Source of the DNA: Nanohaloarchaea archaeon B1-Br10_U2g19
GTDB taxonomy: Archaea; Nanohalarchaeota; Nanosalinia; Nanosalinales; Nanosalinaceae
Direction: 5' to 3'
Assembly (NCBI GenBank): GCA_001563905.1
Contig: LKMO01000001.1
Location: forward strand, 1 to 64,000
DNA: 64,000 bases
The notes beneath the pieces were generated by a model. That model was not told the origin of the DNA, did not search any database, and saw only the letters and a program-made list of their open reading frames with translations. Made by a program: the position numbers and the translations under genes. Positions 1-6,870 of the stretch are shown piece after piece; position 1 is the first letter of the stretch, and each line of letters starts with the position of its first letter.

Positions 1-1
1 A

Positions 2-97
2 AGCCCCCGGAGGGATTTGAACCCTCGATCTGCCCCTGTCTTGCCAATATGGAACGGTTACAAGGGGGCCGCTTTAGCCAGACTAAGCCACGGAGGC
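2..97 (-). tRNA. tRNA-Thr(UGU) with intron
   Basis: Read on the minus strand this folds as a cloverleaf: acceptor GCCTCCG with CGGGGGC, a 4-bp D stem (GCTT/AAGC), anticodon stem GCCCC/GGGGC and T stem GAGGG/CCCTC. The loop reads C-U-UGU-A-A, so the anticodon is UGU (Thr). The discriminator is U73, as in halophilic archaeal tRNA-Thr. A 21-nt intron (38-58 on the plus strand) sits at the canonical 37/38 position. It makes a regular bulge-helix-bulge: helix CUUG/CAAG, bulges UAA and ACA, each cut after the second base. CCA is not encoded. Confidence 0.95.
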
Positions 98-162
98 GGC
101 TGTATATACTTTTAGAATGGTTAACAGTTAAATAAGAGTTGGAAAAATAAGGACTGATTTTT

Positions 163-462
163 TTAGATGTCGTCAGGATCGACTCCGTCAGGCCCTCTCT
201 TCTTTACTTCTTTTTTCGCAGCGTCTTTAATCCTGTTGATGTTGCTGCTTCTTGTACATTCAGGACATTCGATCCACCATGGCCGGCTTCCTAGTTCGTC
301 TGAACCTTCGAACTGGTGGCCGCAGTAAGGGCATTTTAACTGGTAGTGGAATGTCTCGTTGTCGTATGAGAACATTTTGACTCTACCGGTTTTCTCTCCT
401 TCATCGTTTTCGAGTTCACGGTTGGTTACATACTCTGCTTTGTCGTAATCTATGTCCTGCAT
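163..462 (-). CDS. Small zinc-ribbon protein, function unknown
   Basis: A 99-residue acidic protein with one four-cysteine zinc site: CPYCGHQF near residue 45 and CPEC near residue 68. Between them lies an aromatic segment (RPWWIECPEC). The flanks are charged, and the tail is Lys-rich then Asp-rich (GVDPDDI). I recognise no named family. The layout suits a treble-clef or ribbon protein binding nucleic acid or protein, but that is inference. It lies between tRNA-Thr and another minus-strand unknown, with no visible operon partner. The regular charged composition and zinc motif make a real gene very likely. Confidence 0.75.
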   Translation of the reverse strand: MQDIDYDKAEYVTNRELENDEGEKTGRVKMFSYDNETFHYQLKCPYCGHQFEGSDELGSRPWWIECPECTRSSNINRIKDAAKKEVKKRGPDGVDPDDI

Positions 463-499
463 AACTAATTAGTATTCAACAAGTACAACCTTTAAACCT

Positions 500-979
500 T
501 TAGGTAAGCATTTCGCGGTAGACGAGTTCGACGTCTTCTTCGTCTAAGTCTATCTCTATCTGTTGTTTTCCTTTGATGTTTACTGCTTTCTCTATTCCGA
601 GAACTTTTTTCGGCTTGTCGAACTTGAGGTGTTTGATGTCGGGGTTGTATTTTTTGAGCTGGCGTATGTCCCAGTCTCTTCCCGAGTTGAGTATTCTGAG
701 GTCGTATCCTTCTACTGTTGCAAGGAATGCTTTGACTGCGTCCTCTTCATCTTCGATCTTAATGTACGCCTCTTCTTCGACCGGCCGTCCTTTCAAGCCA
801 TGCTTTTGTTCTCCGTCTACGGTGTAGGTGTCTACTCCTGGTGTTCTGCTAAGAAGCTCCGGGTCTTCCAGCTCAACCATTAGGTTACCGTTGTCTGTCT
901 TTTCAATATGTTCGGTATGTCTTTCTAGGTTTTCTTTCAGTCTCTCCAAATTTTCCGTAGGTTTAACCTCTGCTCTCAT
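500..979 (-). CDS. Conserved-looking hypothetical protein, possibly THUMP-like
   Basis: A 159-residue acidic protein on the minus strand, unrecognised with confidence. The middle (RTPGVDTYTVDGEQ) faintly resembles the strand-loop pattern of RNA-binding THUMP domains, followed by an alpha/beta stretch with EDAVKAFLATVEGYDLRIL. No catalytic motif, signal peptide or membrane segment is visible. The plus-strand ORFs over the same bases (563-883 and 573-827) are hydrophobic, low-complexity shadows, whereas this frame has normal acidic halophile composition. The THUMP comparison is a guess. Confidence 0.7.
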   Translation of the reverse strand: MRAEVKPTENLERLKENLERHTEHIEKTDNGNLMVELEDPELLSRTPGVDTYTVDGEQKHGLKGRPVEEEAYIKIEDEEDAVKAFLATVEGYDLRILNSGRDWDIRQLKKYNPDIKHLKFDKPKKVLGIEKAVNIKGKQQIEIDLDEEDVELVYREMLT

Positions 980-1036
980 AACAACTGTTTAAGTTCTCCA
1001 AACCTTTTATTTAGAAGCCTGTACAAATCTTATACG

Positions 1037-1297
1037 ATGGGACTGTTTGATAACAACGATGAAGAAAGACGGAACGAAGTAGTGATTAACACTCCTAAAG
1101 AAGAGACTAACACACGTTTAAGTAAAGAGGTCAGCTCGAAGCTTTCTAAAGAAGAAAGCTCTGAAGATATAACATTAGAGGATGTACACGACCAGAACAA
1201 ACGTATTATACAATTACTTGAAGAACTTAAAGGAGAACCATCAAAAGAACAACCAGAACAAGATGAGATAAGAGGTGGAATGAGTGAACTATTATGA
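1037..1297 (+). CDS. Small acidic protein with C-terminal amphipathic helix
   Basis: Eighty-six residues, highly charged. The N-terminus MGLFDNNDEERR leads into a Ser/Lys/Glu-rich, probably disordered linker (LSKEVSSKLSKEESSED). Then comes a heptad-like helix, DQNKRIIQLLEELKGE. A TATA-like stretch (AATCTTATACG) lies only about 15 nt before the ATG, so the promoter is uncertain. The gene overlaps the next ORF by 14 nt, indicating translational coupling. The helix closely resembles the C-termini of the proteins at 1284-1595 and 50259-50816. I do not know the function. A role as a short oligomerisation tail or adaptor is inference. Confidence 0.7.
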   Translation: MGLFDNNDEERRNEVVINTPKEETNTRLSKEVSSKLSKEESSEDITLEDVHDQNKRIIQLLEELKGEPSKEQPEQDEIRGGMSELL

Positions 1298-1595
1298 CAA
1301 CGTTAAAGATACTGTAAGAAACAGTAAATCAGGATCCGGTGGCGGAGGATTCGACACACTGAAAGAAGCTGCTGCAGAAGAAGATATAGAAGAAGGTGAT
1401 GATACTCCTATAGAGGTGCTTGAAGAAGGAGGTCTGAGAAGAGAAACCTCTAAAAAATCAGCTGAAGAAAGCAGTAAAACTGTTGGAGAAGAAAAAACTG
1501 GTTCAGCAGATCTTTCAAGTATAGAGGATAAACTAGATAAGATAATTGAGCAAAATGATGCTCTGATAGAGATTATGGAAAGTTTTAAGAGTTAA
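1284..1595 (+). CDS. Small acidic protein, related to the product at 50259-50816
   Basis: This 103-residue protein begins with GTG inside the end of the preceding gene (the GTG precedes that gene's TGA by nine bases), so the two are coupled. It starts MNYYDNVKDTVRNSKSGSGG, continues through a Glu/Asp-rich low-complexity middle, and ends with the helix KIIEQNDALIEIMESFKS. Both ends resemble the 185-residue protein at 50259 (MSVFDDLKDSLNGSDRSN at the start, QNEQIIELLKRLNQ near the end). The family is unknown to me. The 3' end overlaps the convergent gene's stop by four bases. Confidence 0.7.
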   Translation: MNYYDNVKDTVRNSKSGSGGGGFDTLKEAAAEEDIEEGDDTPIEVLEEGGLRRETSKKSAEESSKTVGEEKTGSADLSSIEDKLDKIIEQNDALIEIMESFKS

Positions 1596-1867
1596 ACAAC
1601 TTTCACATTAATCTTTCTTCTTCCTTCCTCTGTGCTTTCAAGCTCTTGCTGCAGCTTTATCTCAAGTTCAAGTGTCTTGTAAGTGTTCCCTTCGTAATAC
1701 TCCATTTCCAGTTCGTTCTGTTTGTTAGGCTCGATTTCTACTTCTTCTCTACCCTTGAAACTGAGTCCTACCTCTCCTTCTCTAATTTTTTCAGAGAAGC
1801 TTTTCAGGAAGTTAGCAAGTTCATCGTTTGAGAATTCAAATTCAAGCTCTACTTCTTCGCTTGGCAT
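1592..1867 (-). CDS. Amphi-Trp-like domain protein lacking tryptophan
   Basis: A 91-residue protein matching the layout of the small amphi-Trp domain family common in haloarchaea: N-terminal strand (VELEFEF), helix (SNDELANFLKSFSEKIREGEV), a short strand pair around GLSFKGREEVEIEP, then repeated acidic strands (LEMEYYEG, LELEIKLQQ). The family is named for a conserved amphipathic tryptophan near the last strand, and this copy contains no Trp at all. Family function is not established as far as I know. It is convergent with the two coiled-tail genes at 1037-1595. The assignment rests on pattern resemblance. Confidence 0.65.
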   Translation of the reverse strand: MPSEEVELEFEFSNDELANFLKSFSEKIREGEVGLSFKGREEVEIEPNKQNELEMEYYEGNTYKTLELEIKLQQELESTEEGRRKINVKVV

Positions 1868-1924
1868 AAAACAAAGGTTTAACCTTAACAGTTTTATTTT
1901 TTAATGGTGGTTACGGTTTAAAAT

Positions 1925-2182
1925 CTACTTGTTTTCCATTAATTTTCTTGCCAGAAAGTGGTCTTTTTCCTCTAGCTCCATAACTGCTTCAATGCTGAAG
2001 AGGTAGCCTACAGCAATCATGATAAGCCCGAGAAATGCTGGAGCTACGTTAAAGTACTGAGATAGCGGGTAAAGAGTAGCTAATAGTAGTACTGTACCTA
2101 GTACGAAGAGAGTGAATGATGCTGCTATCTCTTGGTTTGTACTCATCTTCTTTAATCCGAAACGGTCTTTTTCTTCTGTCAT
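1925..2182 (-). CDS. Small two-helix membrane protein, last gene of the arv-like operon
   Basis: Eighty-five residues with two membrane helices (about 20-40, FTLFVLGTVLLLATLYPL, and 48-67, APAFLGLIMIAVGYLF) between a charged N-terminus and a charged tail ending MENK. The ATG overlaps the stop codon of the upstream zinc-ribbon gene by one base (TAATG), so its translation is probably coupled to the GTPase operon. I recognise no family. Position suggests a membrane partner for the GTPase module, which is inference. Confidence 0.75.
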   Translation of the reverse strand: MTEEKDRFGLKKMSTNQEIAASFTLFVLGTVLLLATLYPLSQYFNVAPAFLGLIMIAVGYLFSIEAVMELEEKDHFLARKLMENK

Positions 2183-2562
2183 TATCTATCAAGCTGTGTT
2201 AGGTCTAAATCTGTGTTTTCTGGTTTGAATGCTGAAGGAAGGTTTACGTGGTAGCTTCCTTCGGTTTTTCGTATTATTAGAGGTATCTCTTCTAGTAGAC
2301 GTGAGACGTTTATGGTGTAGACACCTTCCTCCTCTACTACAATTGAGTCTAGATCGAACTCCAATTTAATGTTTTCCTTTTCACTGATTCCGTCTTCCAT
2401 CATCTCTTCGACATCAGACTTCAGCTCTTCGCGTTCCTCTTCGGATACGTCCTCTATATCATTTTCATACATGAACAGTGAGGAGCCGCATTCACAGCCG
2501 TTGATAAGTTCTTCAGAATCATCCTCGTATGTCCGGCTGCAGTTCATACATCTGTGAGGCAT
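2182..2562 (-). CDS. OapC/ArvC-like zinc-ribbon protein
   Basis: The ORF track starts at 2589, but the ATG at 2562 (MPHRCMNCSRTY) is a better start. It follows the upstream stop by four bases, has a GAGGAG Shine-Dalgarno just before it, and puts the zinc site at the N-terminus. The site is CMNCSRTY plus CECGSSLFMY, then an acidic helix and a C-terminal beta-rich part with VYTINVSRLLEEIPLII. Haloarchaeal operons encoding an Era-like GTPase and a DUF2073 protein carry just such a zinc-ribbon protein (COG3364 type). I assign it on neighbours and motif. The molecular role is not clear. Confidence 0.8.
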   Translation of the reverse strand: MPHRCMNCSRTYEDDSEELINGCECGSSLFMYENDIEDVSEEEREELKSDVEEMMEDGISEKENIKLEFDLDSIVVEEEGVYTINVSRLLEEIPLIIRKTEGSYHVNLPSAFKPENTDLDLTQLDR

Positions 2563-2566
2563 AAGT

Positions 2567-2950
2567 TTACTCCTCTTCCATCTTTGCAAGGAATGAGACT
2601 GAGTCTCTCTCCTCTTTTATTTTGTCCATTACGCGTGAGTTTCCGACGATTGTGATTCCTCTACGGTACTCTTCTTTCAGAACTTTGCTGTAAATAATAT
2701 TTTTTGCTTTCTGGAGACGTGAGTTTCCTGAGTCGAGACCCATAAACTCTACTCCTGGGAAGTCCTCATCGATCTCTTCCATTGATTTCTGGATTAACTC
2801 TCTTTTCTCTTCAGGCAGCCATGACTCTTCTAGGACTAGTACGGCATCGTCTTTTACTTTTTCAAGCACTAGGTCGAGTTTATTGCTGAAATCTTCTGTG
2901 TTAAGTTTCTCCTTTGATAGGAACTCTATGGTTACTCCTTCTTCGCCCAT
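2567..2950 (-). CDS. DUF2073 protein (OapB/ArvB-like)
   Basis: This 127-residue protein has alternating strands and helices: EGVTIEFLSKEKL, an early DLVLEKVKDDAVLVLEESW segment, LIQKSMEEI and a C-terminal ITIVGNSRVMDKIKEER. Its ATG overlaps the GTPase stop codon (TAATG). In haloarchaea the DUF2073 gene lies directly between the Era-like GTPase and the zinc-ribbon gene, exactly as here. It is a presumed partner of the GTPase, and no catalytic residues are evident. Identification depends mostly on context plus overall length and pattern. Confidence 0.8.
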   Translation of the reverse strand: MGEEGVTIEFLSKEKLNTEDFSNKLDLVLEKVKDDAVLVLEESWLPEEKRELIQKSMEEIDEDFPGVEFMGLDSGNSRLQKAKNIIYSKVLKEEYRRGITIVGNSRVMDKIKEERDSVSFLAKMEEE

Positions 2951-3576
2951 TAACTTAACCTTTCGACTATTTCCTGATAAAGTTTGTCTATATTTTTGCC
3001 TTCTTTGGCAGAAATTTCTACTACCGGATGTTGTGGGAAGGCATCTCTGACTCTGTCAGGTTCTGCGTCTTCTTTATCGATTTTGTTTGCAAGTACAAGT
3101 ATTGGTATGTCTTTTGCTTCAAGGTTGCCGATTATTGTAACGTTTACTTGTGTGTAAGGATCTTCTGTAGAGTCAAATATTACTAGGCAAGCATCTACAT
3201 CATCTAAATATTTAATTGCTTCTACAATTCCTTTTGTAGCTTCTTTTGCACGTCCTTTAGCGTCATCTTCTTCTAATCCGTGTTCTGTGAAATCTTTGAA
3301 ATCTACGTTGGTCGAGATTCCAGGCATATCAAGAAGGTTGATGTCTAAGGACTGTCCATCAGACTCTATCTCAACTTTCTCCTTTTTCTCTACGGCTCTT
3401 GTCTCGTGAGGTACCTCTGAGACGTTCGCCATCTCTTCACCTGTCAAGTCAATAGAAATCTGGTTAGCTAAAGTAGATTTTCCAGCGTTGGGAGGTCCAT
3501 ATATCCCTATACTAACATCGTCTTTTTCTGAATCACTGAAGAGGCTGTTGAAAAACTCTTTCAAACGCTTTATCAT
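2950..3576 (-). CDS. Era-like small GTPase (OapA/ArvA-like, vesicle-formation family)
   Basis: A P-loop GTPase with G1 GPPNAGKST, G3 as LLDMPGI, G4 NKID and G5-like EISAKEG. The ORF begins at 3606 with GTG, but a TATA-like box at 3609-3620 puts transcription near 3590, so I place the start at the internal ATG (MIKRLKEFFNSLF), giving 208 residues. The amphipathic N-terminal helix could bind membrane. It heads the operon GTPase, DUF2073, Zn-ribbon, 2-TM protein. In Haloferax, as I recall, the homologous GTPase drives extracellular vesicle formation. That function here is inferred by homology. Confidence 0.85.
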   Translation of the reverse strand: MIKRLKEFFNSLFSDSEKDDVSIGIYGPPNAGKSTLANQISIDLTGEEMANVSEVPHETRAVEKKEKVEIESDGQSLDINLLDMPGISTNVDFKDFTEHGLEEDDAKGRAKEATKGIVEAIKYLDDVDACLVIFDSTEDPYTQVNVTIIGNLEAKDIPILVLANKIDKEDAEPDRVRDAFPQHPVVEISAKEGKNIDKLYQEIVERLS

Positions 3577-3608
3577 GTTGACACCGGATAATACTAAAAA
3601 CGACACTT

Positions 3609-3620
3609 AGGTATAAAAAC
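3609..3620 (-). promoter_or_regulatory. TATA-like box of the arv-like operon
   Basis: On the minus strand the sequence reads GTTTTTATACC. Its centre is about 25 nt before position 3590 and about 39 nt before the ATG at 3576. This spacing is why the internal ATG was preferred over the GTG at 3606 as the GTPase start. Confidence 0.55.
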
Positions 3621-3698
3621 TATTTGCATAAACCCCCCTTATTACTGGTATCATATAGGGATTGAAAATAAAACGGTTAGGAAATAACAAAATGAATT

Positions 3699-4139
3699 AT
3701 GAGGACTGAAAAAGGCGTTGTAATAGCGGCATATAAGCAGAACCATAGAAATCCGCGTTACACCGTCTTAAAACGGAAGAAAAACTGGGAAGGGTGGGAA
3801 CTACCAAAAGGCCACTTAGAAGATGAGGACTATGAGAAAACAGTTCTCCAAGAACTAAGAGAAGAGACAGGTATAGAAGAAGATAAGATTAAAGCCATAG
3901 AAGATATGGAAAAACTTGTCGAATGGAGTTACAAAGACGATGGGGAGAAGGTTAAGAGGGAGTACAAAGCCTTCTTAGTTGAACTAGACAAAGATACGTA
4001 TATCGATACCTCCAGCAATCCTCACGACGAACATGAGACAGGGCTTTTCCTACGGTTCAAAGATGTTGAAGACATGCTGACTTATGAACAGCATGTTGAA
4101 GTTCTAAAGAAGGCGCACAACAAGGTTTCCCAAGAGTAA
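3699..4139 (+). CDS. Nudix hydrolase, Ap4A-hydrolase-like
   Basis: A 146-residue Nudix protein. The box GHLEDEDYEKTVLQELREETGI keeps the catalytic glutamates (ELREETG), but the first arm is one residue shorter than the consensus and the usual Arg before the first Glu is Gln. The preceding WEGWELPKGHLE is typical of the diadenosine tetraphosphate hydrolase/ADP-ribose branch. Substrate cannot be read from sequence; cleaning up damaged or signalling nucleotides is the likely job. It is followed at short distance by a glutaredoxin gene on the same strand. Confidence 0.85.
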   Translation: MRTEKGVVIAAYKQNHRNPRYTVLKRKKNWEGWELPKGHLEDEDYEKTVLQELREETGIEEDKIKAIEDMEKLVEWSYKDDGEKVKREYKAFLVELDKDTYIDTSSNPHDEHETGLFLRFKDVEDMLTYEQHVEVLKKAHNKVSQE

Positions 4140-4178
4140 CTAACCTGTTTAAAATAGATAGAAACTAATTCTAAGAAC

Positions 4179-4421
4179 ATGCCAGAACAACTACTAGAGC
4201 TATACCAGTTTGAAGGATGCCCATTCTGTTCAAAAGTAAGACAAAAATTTACTGATTTGGAATTAGATTTTATCGCAAGATCTGTTGATCCTAACGATAG
4301 AACACGAGTCGAAGAAGTCAGCGGACAGACAGGAGTACCCGTACTCAAAGATCCTAATACAGACACAGTCATGCCGGAAAGCGACGACATAGTAGAGTAC
4401 TTAGAAGAGCATTACGGTTGA
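4179..4421 (+). CDS. Glutaredoxin-like protein
   Basis: Eighty residues forming one thioredoxin fold. It has the redox motif CPFC at about residue 15 (YQFEGCPFCSKV), a cis-Pro segment QTGVPVLKD, and a C-terminal helix DDIVEYLEEHYG, as in glutaredoxins and the N-terminal domain of glutathione-S-transferase-like proteins. It probably reduces disulfides in the cytoplasm with a small thiol, since archaea of this type seldom use glutathione. It lies 39 nt downstream of the Nudix gene. The following 250 bp are T-rich with no gene that I can see. Confidence 0.9.
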   Translation: MPEQLLELYQFEGCPFCSKVRQKFTDLELDFIARSVDPNDRTRVEEVSGQTGVPVLKDPNTDTVMPESDDIVEYLEEHYG

Positions 4422-4676
4422 AAAATCTCTATTTTCTCCATTTTCTATTCAAATTTTTTTAGCTGTTAATATTGATATTAAGATGTAAAGATACGGACCC
4501 TTGTTCTCCTAGAGTTTTTCGGTCGAAATTGGTTGGAGATCTAAGTCTAATCCCTTTCACTAGCTCTTAACTCGTTTTTTCCGAACAGAGTAATCAAGCT
4601 GTTTTAATTTTTTATTGGGCTCTTATTTTTCCCAAACGACTGATGTTAAAATAGATCAGGTTTCAGTTGGTAGGTT

Positions 4677-6149
4677 ATGGGCATGAAAGTTGTATGGCAT
4701 AGATATGATCTGAGGCTAAGAGACAACAAGGCCCTATCGGAGGCTGGAAAACAGGCTGTACCCGTCTATATTTTTGATCCAAAATGGCTTGAACATGATC
4801 TGGTTTCTGATTCAAGGATAGAGTTCGTCTTAGAATGTCTAATAGATATCAACCGTCAGTACCGGTCCAAGGGCTCTAGAATTAGTTTATTTTACGGAAA
4901 TCCGATTCAGATACTAGGAAATCTAAAGTATGAAGGATACGAAATTTACTTCAACAAAGATGCCAACCATTTCCGACGAGAAATGGAGGAGAAAGCTCGC
5001 AAGAAGTTCAAAGGTTTCTCAGGAGACGGTGTAGTAAGAAACAAAGAGGGAACTAGAAGAAAATGGAAATCAAGTGCGGAGAAATACATTAACTCAAAAC
5101 CTCCGGAGCTTCCTGATAGTTTTGAAGATAATACTTTAGATAGTCGGATAAAACTAGATGAAATAAGGGAAAGGCATGATTTAAAGCCGGAAAAGAAAAA
5201 ATTTGGTGAAGGAGGAAGCAGAGAAGCTGGAAAACGTTTACAGAAGTTTCTGGACAACATCGAAAAATATCCTTCAAGTATTTCATCCCCACTAAAAGCT
5301 GAGAAAAACACGTCCCACCTCTCACCTTATATTAGATATGGCTGTATTTCTAGAAGACAGGCTTATCGACATGCAAAATGGAGGGCAAGAAACTCCAACC
5401 AGGCAGAGAAGCTTAAAATGTTTACAGACAGGCTTCTTTGGCACCTAAACTTCAGCCAGAAGGTGGAAGACAATCCTGAACTACACAAGCAAAGTGTAAA
5501 CCCGGTATTCAGAGATTTAAATAAAGAGAATATAGACAGAAAGAAGATAGAGGCCTGGAAAAAAGGGAAAACAGGTTATCCGATGGTTGATGCTTCGATG
5601 AGAGCTTTGGTACAGACAGGCTGGATCAACTTCCGTATGAGGGCTATGTGCGCCACATTTTTCTCATACATACTTGAACAGTGGTGGAAAGAAGGCGCAG
5701 ACTTCTTTTACAAGCACCTGATAGATGCAGATGTATCTATCAACTACTACCAGTGGCAGATGCATTCAGGTACAGTTGGAGTACACAAACATAGAATATA
5801 CAACCCGGTCAAACAAATCAGAGACAACGATCCTGAAGGAAAGTTTATCAAGAAATACCTACCAGAGCTGAGAGCTTTATCTGCCAAACAAATAGTTAAG
5901 CCTTGGGAGATGACAGAAGAAGAACAGAAAAGAACAGGGGTCGAAATAGGTAAAAACTATCCTGCGCCTGTTGTAAACCATAAAAATAAAGCAAAAAAAG
6001 CTAGAAAATTCTTTAAGGCAAAGAAAGCAGAGGCTTACGCTGCGTTCAGAGATGATGAAGTCTGGAGGAAAGCTTCTCTAAGTCCTAGGCACGACAGAGA
6101 GAAGATACTAGAAAAAGCTTCCAATCAAAAAAGCCTTAATGACTACTGA
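4677..6149 (+). CDS. phr: Deoxyribodipyrimidine photolyase (class I cryptochrome/photolyase family)
   Basis: A 490-residue light-dependent DNA repair enzyme that reverses cyclobutane pyrimidine dimers. The N-terminal Rossmann antenna domain opens with VVWHRYDLRLRDNKAL. The C-terminal helical FAD domain has the hallmark segments SPYIRYGCISRRQ, LLWHLNFSQ, KGKTGYPMVDASMRAL, INFRMRAMCATFFSYIL and INYYQWQMHSG. Length is normal. The ATG at 4677 is preferred; a second ATG follows two codons later. A TATA-like TTAAAATAG about 30 nt upstream suggests a very short leader. The gene stands alone and suits a sunlit habitat. Confidence 0.95.
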   Translation: MGMKVVWHRYDLRLRDNKALSEAGKQAVPVYIFDPKWLEHDLVSDSRIEFVLECLIDINRQYRSKGSRISLFYGNPIQILGNLKYEGYEIYFNKDANHFRREMEEKARKKFKGFSGDGVVRNKEGTRRKWKSSAEKYINSKPPELPDSFEDNTLDSRIKLDEIRERHDLKPEKKKFGEGGSREAGKRLQKFLDNIEKYPSSISSPLKAEKNTSHLSPYIRYGCISRRQAYRHAKWRARNSNQAEKLKMFTDRLLWHLNFSQKVEDNPELHKQSVNPVFRDLNKENIDRKKIEAWKKGKTGYPMVDASMRALVQTGWINFRMRAMCATFFSYILEQWWKEGADFFYKHLIDADVSINYYQWQMHSGTVGVHKHRIYNPVKQIRDNDPEGKFIKKYLPELRALSAKQIVKPWEMTEEEQKRTGVEIGKNYPAPVVNHKNKAKKARKFFKAKKAEAYAAFRDDEVWRKASLSPRHDREKILEKASNQKSLNDY

Positions 6150-6260
6150 ATCTTTGAAATAAAATAGATTAGTTTTTTGGTTTTAACATTTTGAGGCTTT
6201 ATTTCTTTTAATCAAAGTTTCGCTGGAAGGATCGAGATAACTTTATAGGAATTAGTAACT

Positions 6261-6333
6261 TGGACCGGCCCAGATTTGAACTGGGGATCTCCACCTTATC
6301 AGGGTGGCGCTTTAACCGCTAAGCCACCGGTCC
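6261..6333 (-). tRNA. tRNA-Ile(GAU)
   Basis: The minus strand reads GGACCGGTGGCTTAGCGG and ends in CCGGTCC plus discriminator A. Anticodon stem CCACC/GGTGG encloses CTGATAA, giving anticodon GAU. The T stem is CCCAG/CTGGG. No intron and no encoded CCA. It lies 18 bp downstream of tRNA-Lys and probably shares its transcript. Confidence 0.96.
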
Positions 6334-6351
6334 TGTAGAAAAATTCGGGAA

Positions 6352-6425
6352 TGGGCCCAACGGGATTTGAACCCGCGACGCCCGGCTTAAAAGGCCGGTG
6401 CTCTGCCAGACTGAGCTATGGGCCC
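6352..6425 (-). tRNA. tRNA-Lys(UUU)
   Basis: The minus strand gives GGGCCCATAGCTCAGTCTGG through TGGGCCC plus discriminator A. Anticodon stem CCGGC/GCCGG holds CTTTTAA, so the anticodon is UUU. It has no intron. An 8-bp inverted repeat sits three bases upstream of its 5' end. Confidence 0.96.
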
Positions 6426-6428
6426 GAG

Positions 6429-6450
6429 TAATACTCTTTGAGGAGTATTA
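6429..6450. repeat. 8-bp perfect inverted repeat between a small gene and tRNA-Lys
   Basis: TAATACTC, a six-base spacer TTTGAG, then GAGTATTA. It lies between the stop of the 75-residue gene and the 5' end of tRNA-Lys on the same strand. It could end the LSm-eL37 transcript, mark a tRNA processing site, or bind a regulator; the sequence does not decide. Confidence 0.5.
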
Positions 6451-6467
6451 GTTTCTTAAAGACTATG

Positions 6468-6695
6468 TTAAAGTTCGACGGTTTCGTGTTCGAACTCGCC
6501 GTACTGGATGTTCTCCAGCGATTGGTAAGGCACGAATATTTTTTCGGCCTTAACTCTATGGGCTTCCTCATCTTCGTTGATGATGTATGGTTTTTCAGCC
6601 CTTACTCCGAATTCTTCTCTCTGGATATCTTCCTCGTTTTCCAGTAAGAAGTCTCCTGAACTTGTTAGAAGTATAACGGAGTATTTTTGTTTCAT
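6468..6695 (-). CDS. Hypothetical protein downstream of eL37
   Basis: A 75-residue acidic, beta-rich protein beginning MKQKYSVILLTSSGDFLL, with later strands KPYIINEDEEAHRVKAEKIF and VPYQSLENIQYGEF. No cysteine pairs, membrane span or catalytic motif. It starts only three bases after the eL37 stop codon, so it is very probably the third gene of an LSm-eL37 transcript. I do not recognise it. Location suggests a translation or RNA-related role, which is inference only. The overlapping plus-strand ORFs (6438-6647, 6577-6825) look like shadows. Confidence 0.7.
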   Translation of the reverse strand: MKQKYSVILLTSSGDFLLENEEDIQREEFGVRAEKPYIINEDEEAHRVKAEKIFVPYQSLENIQYGEFEHETVEL

Positions 6696-6698
6696 TCT

Positions 6699-6860
6699 CT
6701 ATTTCTTGCGTTGTTTTGTTTTCTGGAAGTCGTTCCGTTTGCTTGTCTTTCCGAATCCGCAAGCTGCACAGACTTTCTTTCTTAAGTGGTACGCTTTCTC
6801 ACCGCACCGTCTGCATTTTCCGTGAGTTTTCTTATTGTTAATTCCTTTGTTCTTTCCCAT
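6699..6860 (-). CDS. rpl37e: 50S ribosomal protein L37e (eL37)
   Basis: This 53-residue gene is too short for the ORF track. Translating the minus strand from ATG at 6860 gives [20 protein letters not shown] followed by [20 protein letters not shown] and a basic tail ending KQRKK. The four cysteines (CRRC and CAAC) form the eL37 zinc site, and the basic composition contrasts with the acidic neighbours. It follows the LSm gene by ten bases, a pairing also seen in haloarchaea. Confidence 0.93.
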   Translation of the reverse strand: MGKNKGINNKKTHGKCRRCGEKAYHLRKKVCAACGFGKTSKRNDFQKTKQRKK

Positions 6861-6870
6861 TATAGTTCAC

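Noticed and set aside
98-120. GTATATAC as the promoter of tRNA-Thr
   Set aside because: It lies only about 10 nt from the mature 5' end, too close for the usual TATA-to-start distance.
1037-1595. The two overlapping small ORFs as one frameshifted gene
   Set aside because: Each has its own N-terminus, linker and C-terminal helix, so they read better as two coupled genes.
4422-4676. Possible small RNA or gene between the glutaredoxin and photolyase genes
   Set aside because: The stretch is T-rich with several runs suited to termination, but no stable fold or convincing frame could be found by eye.
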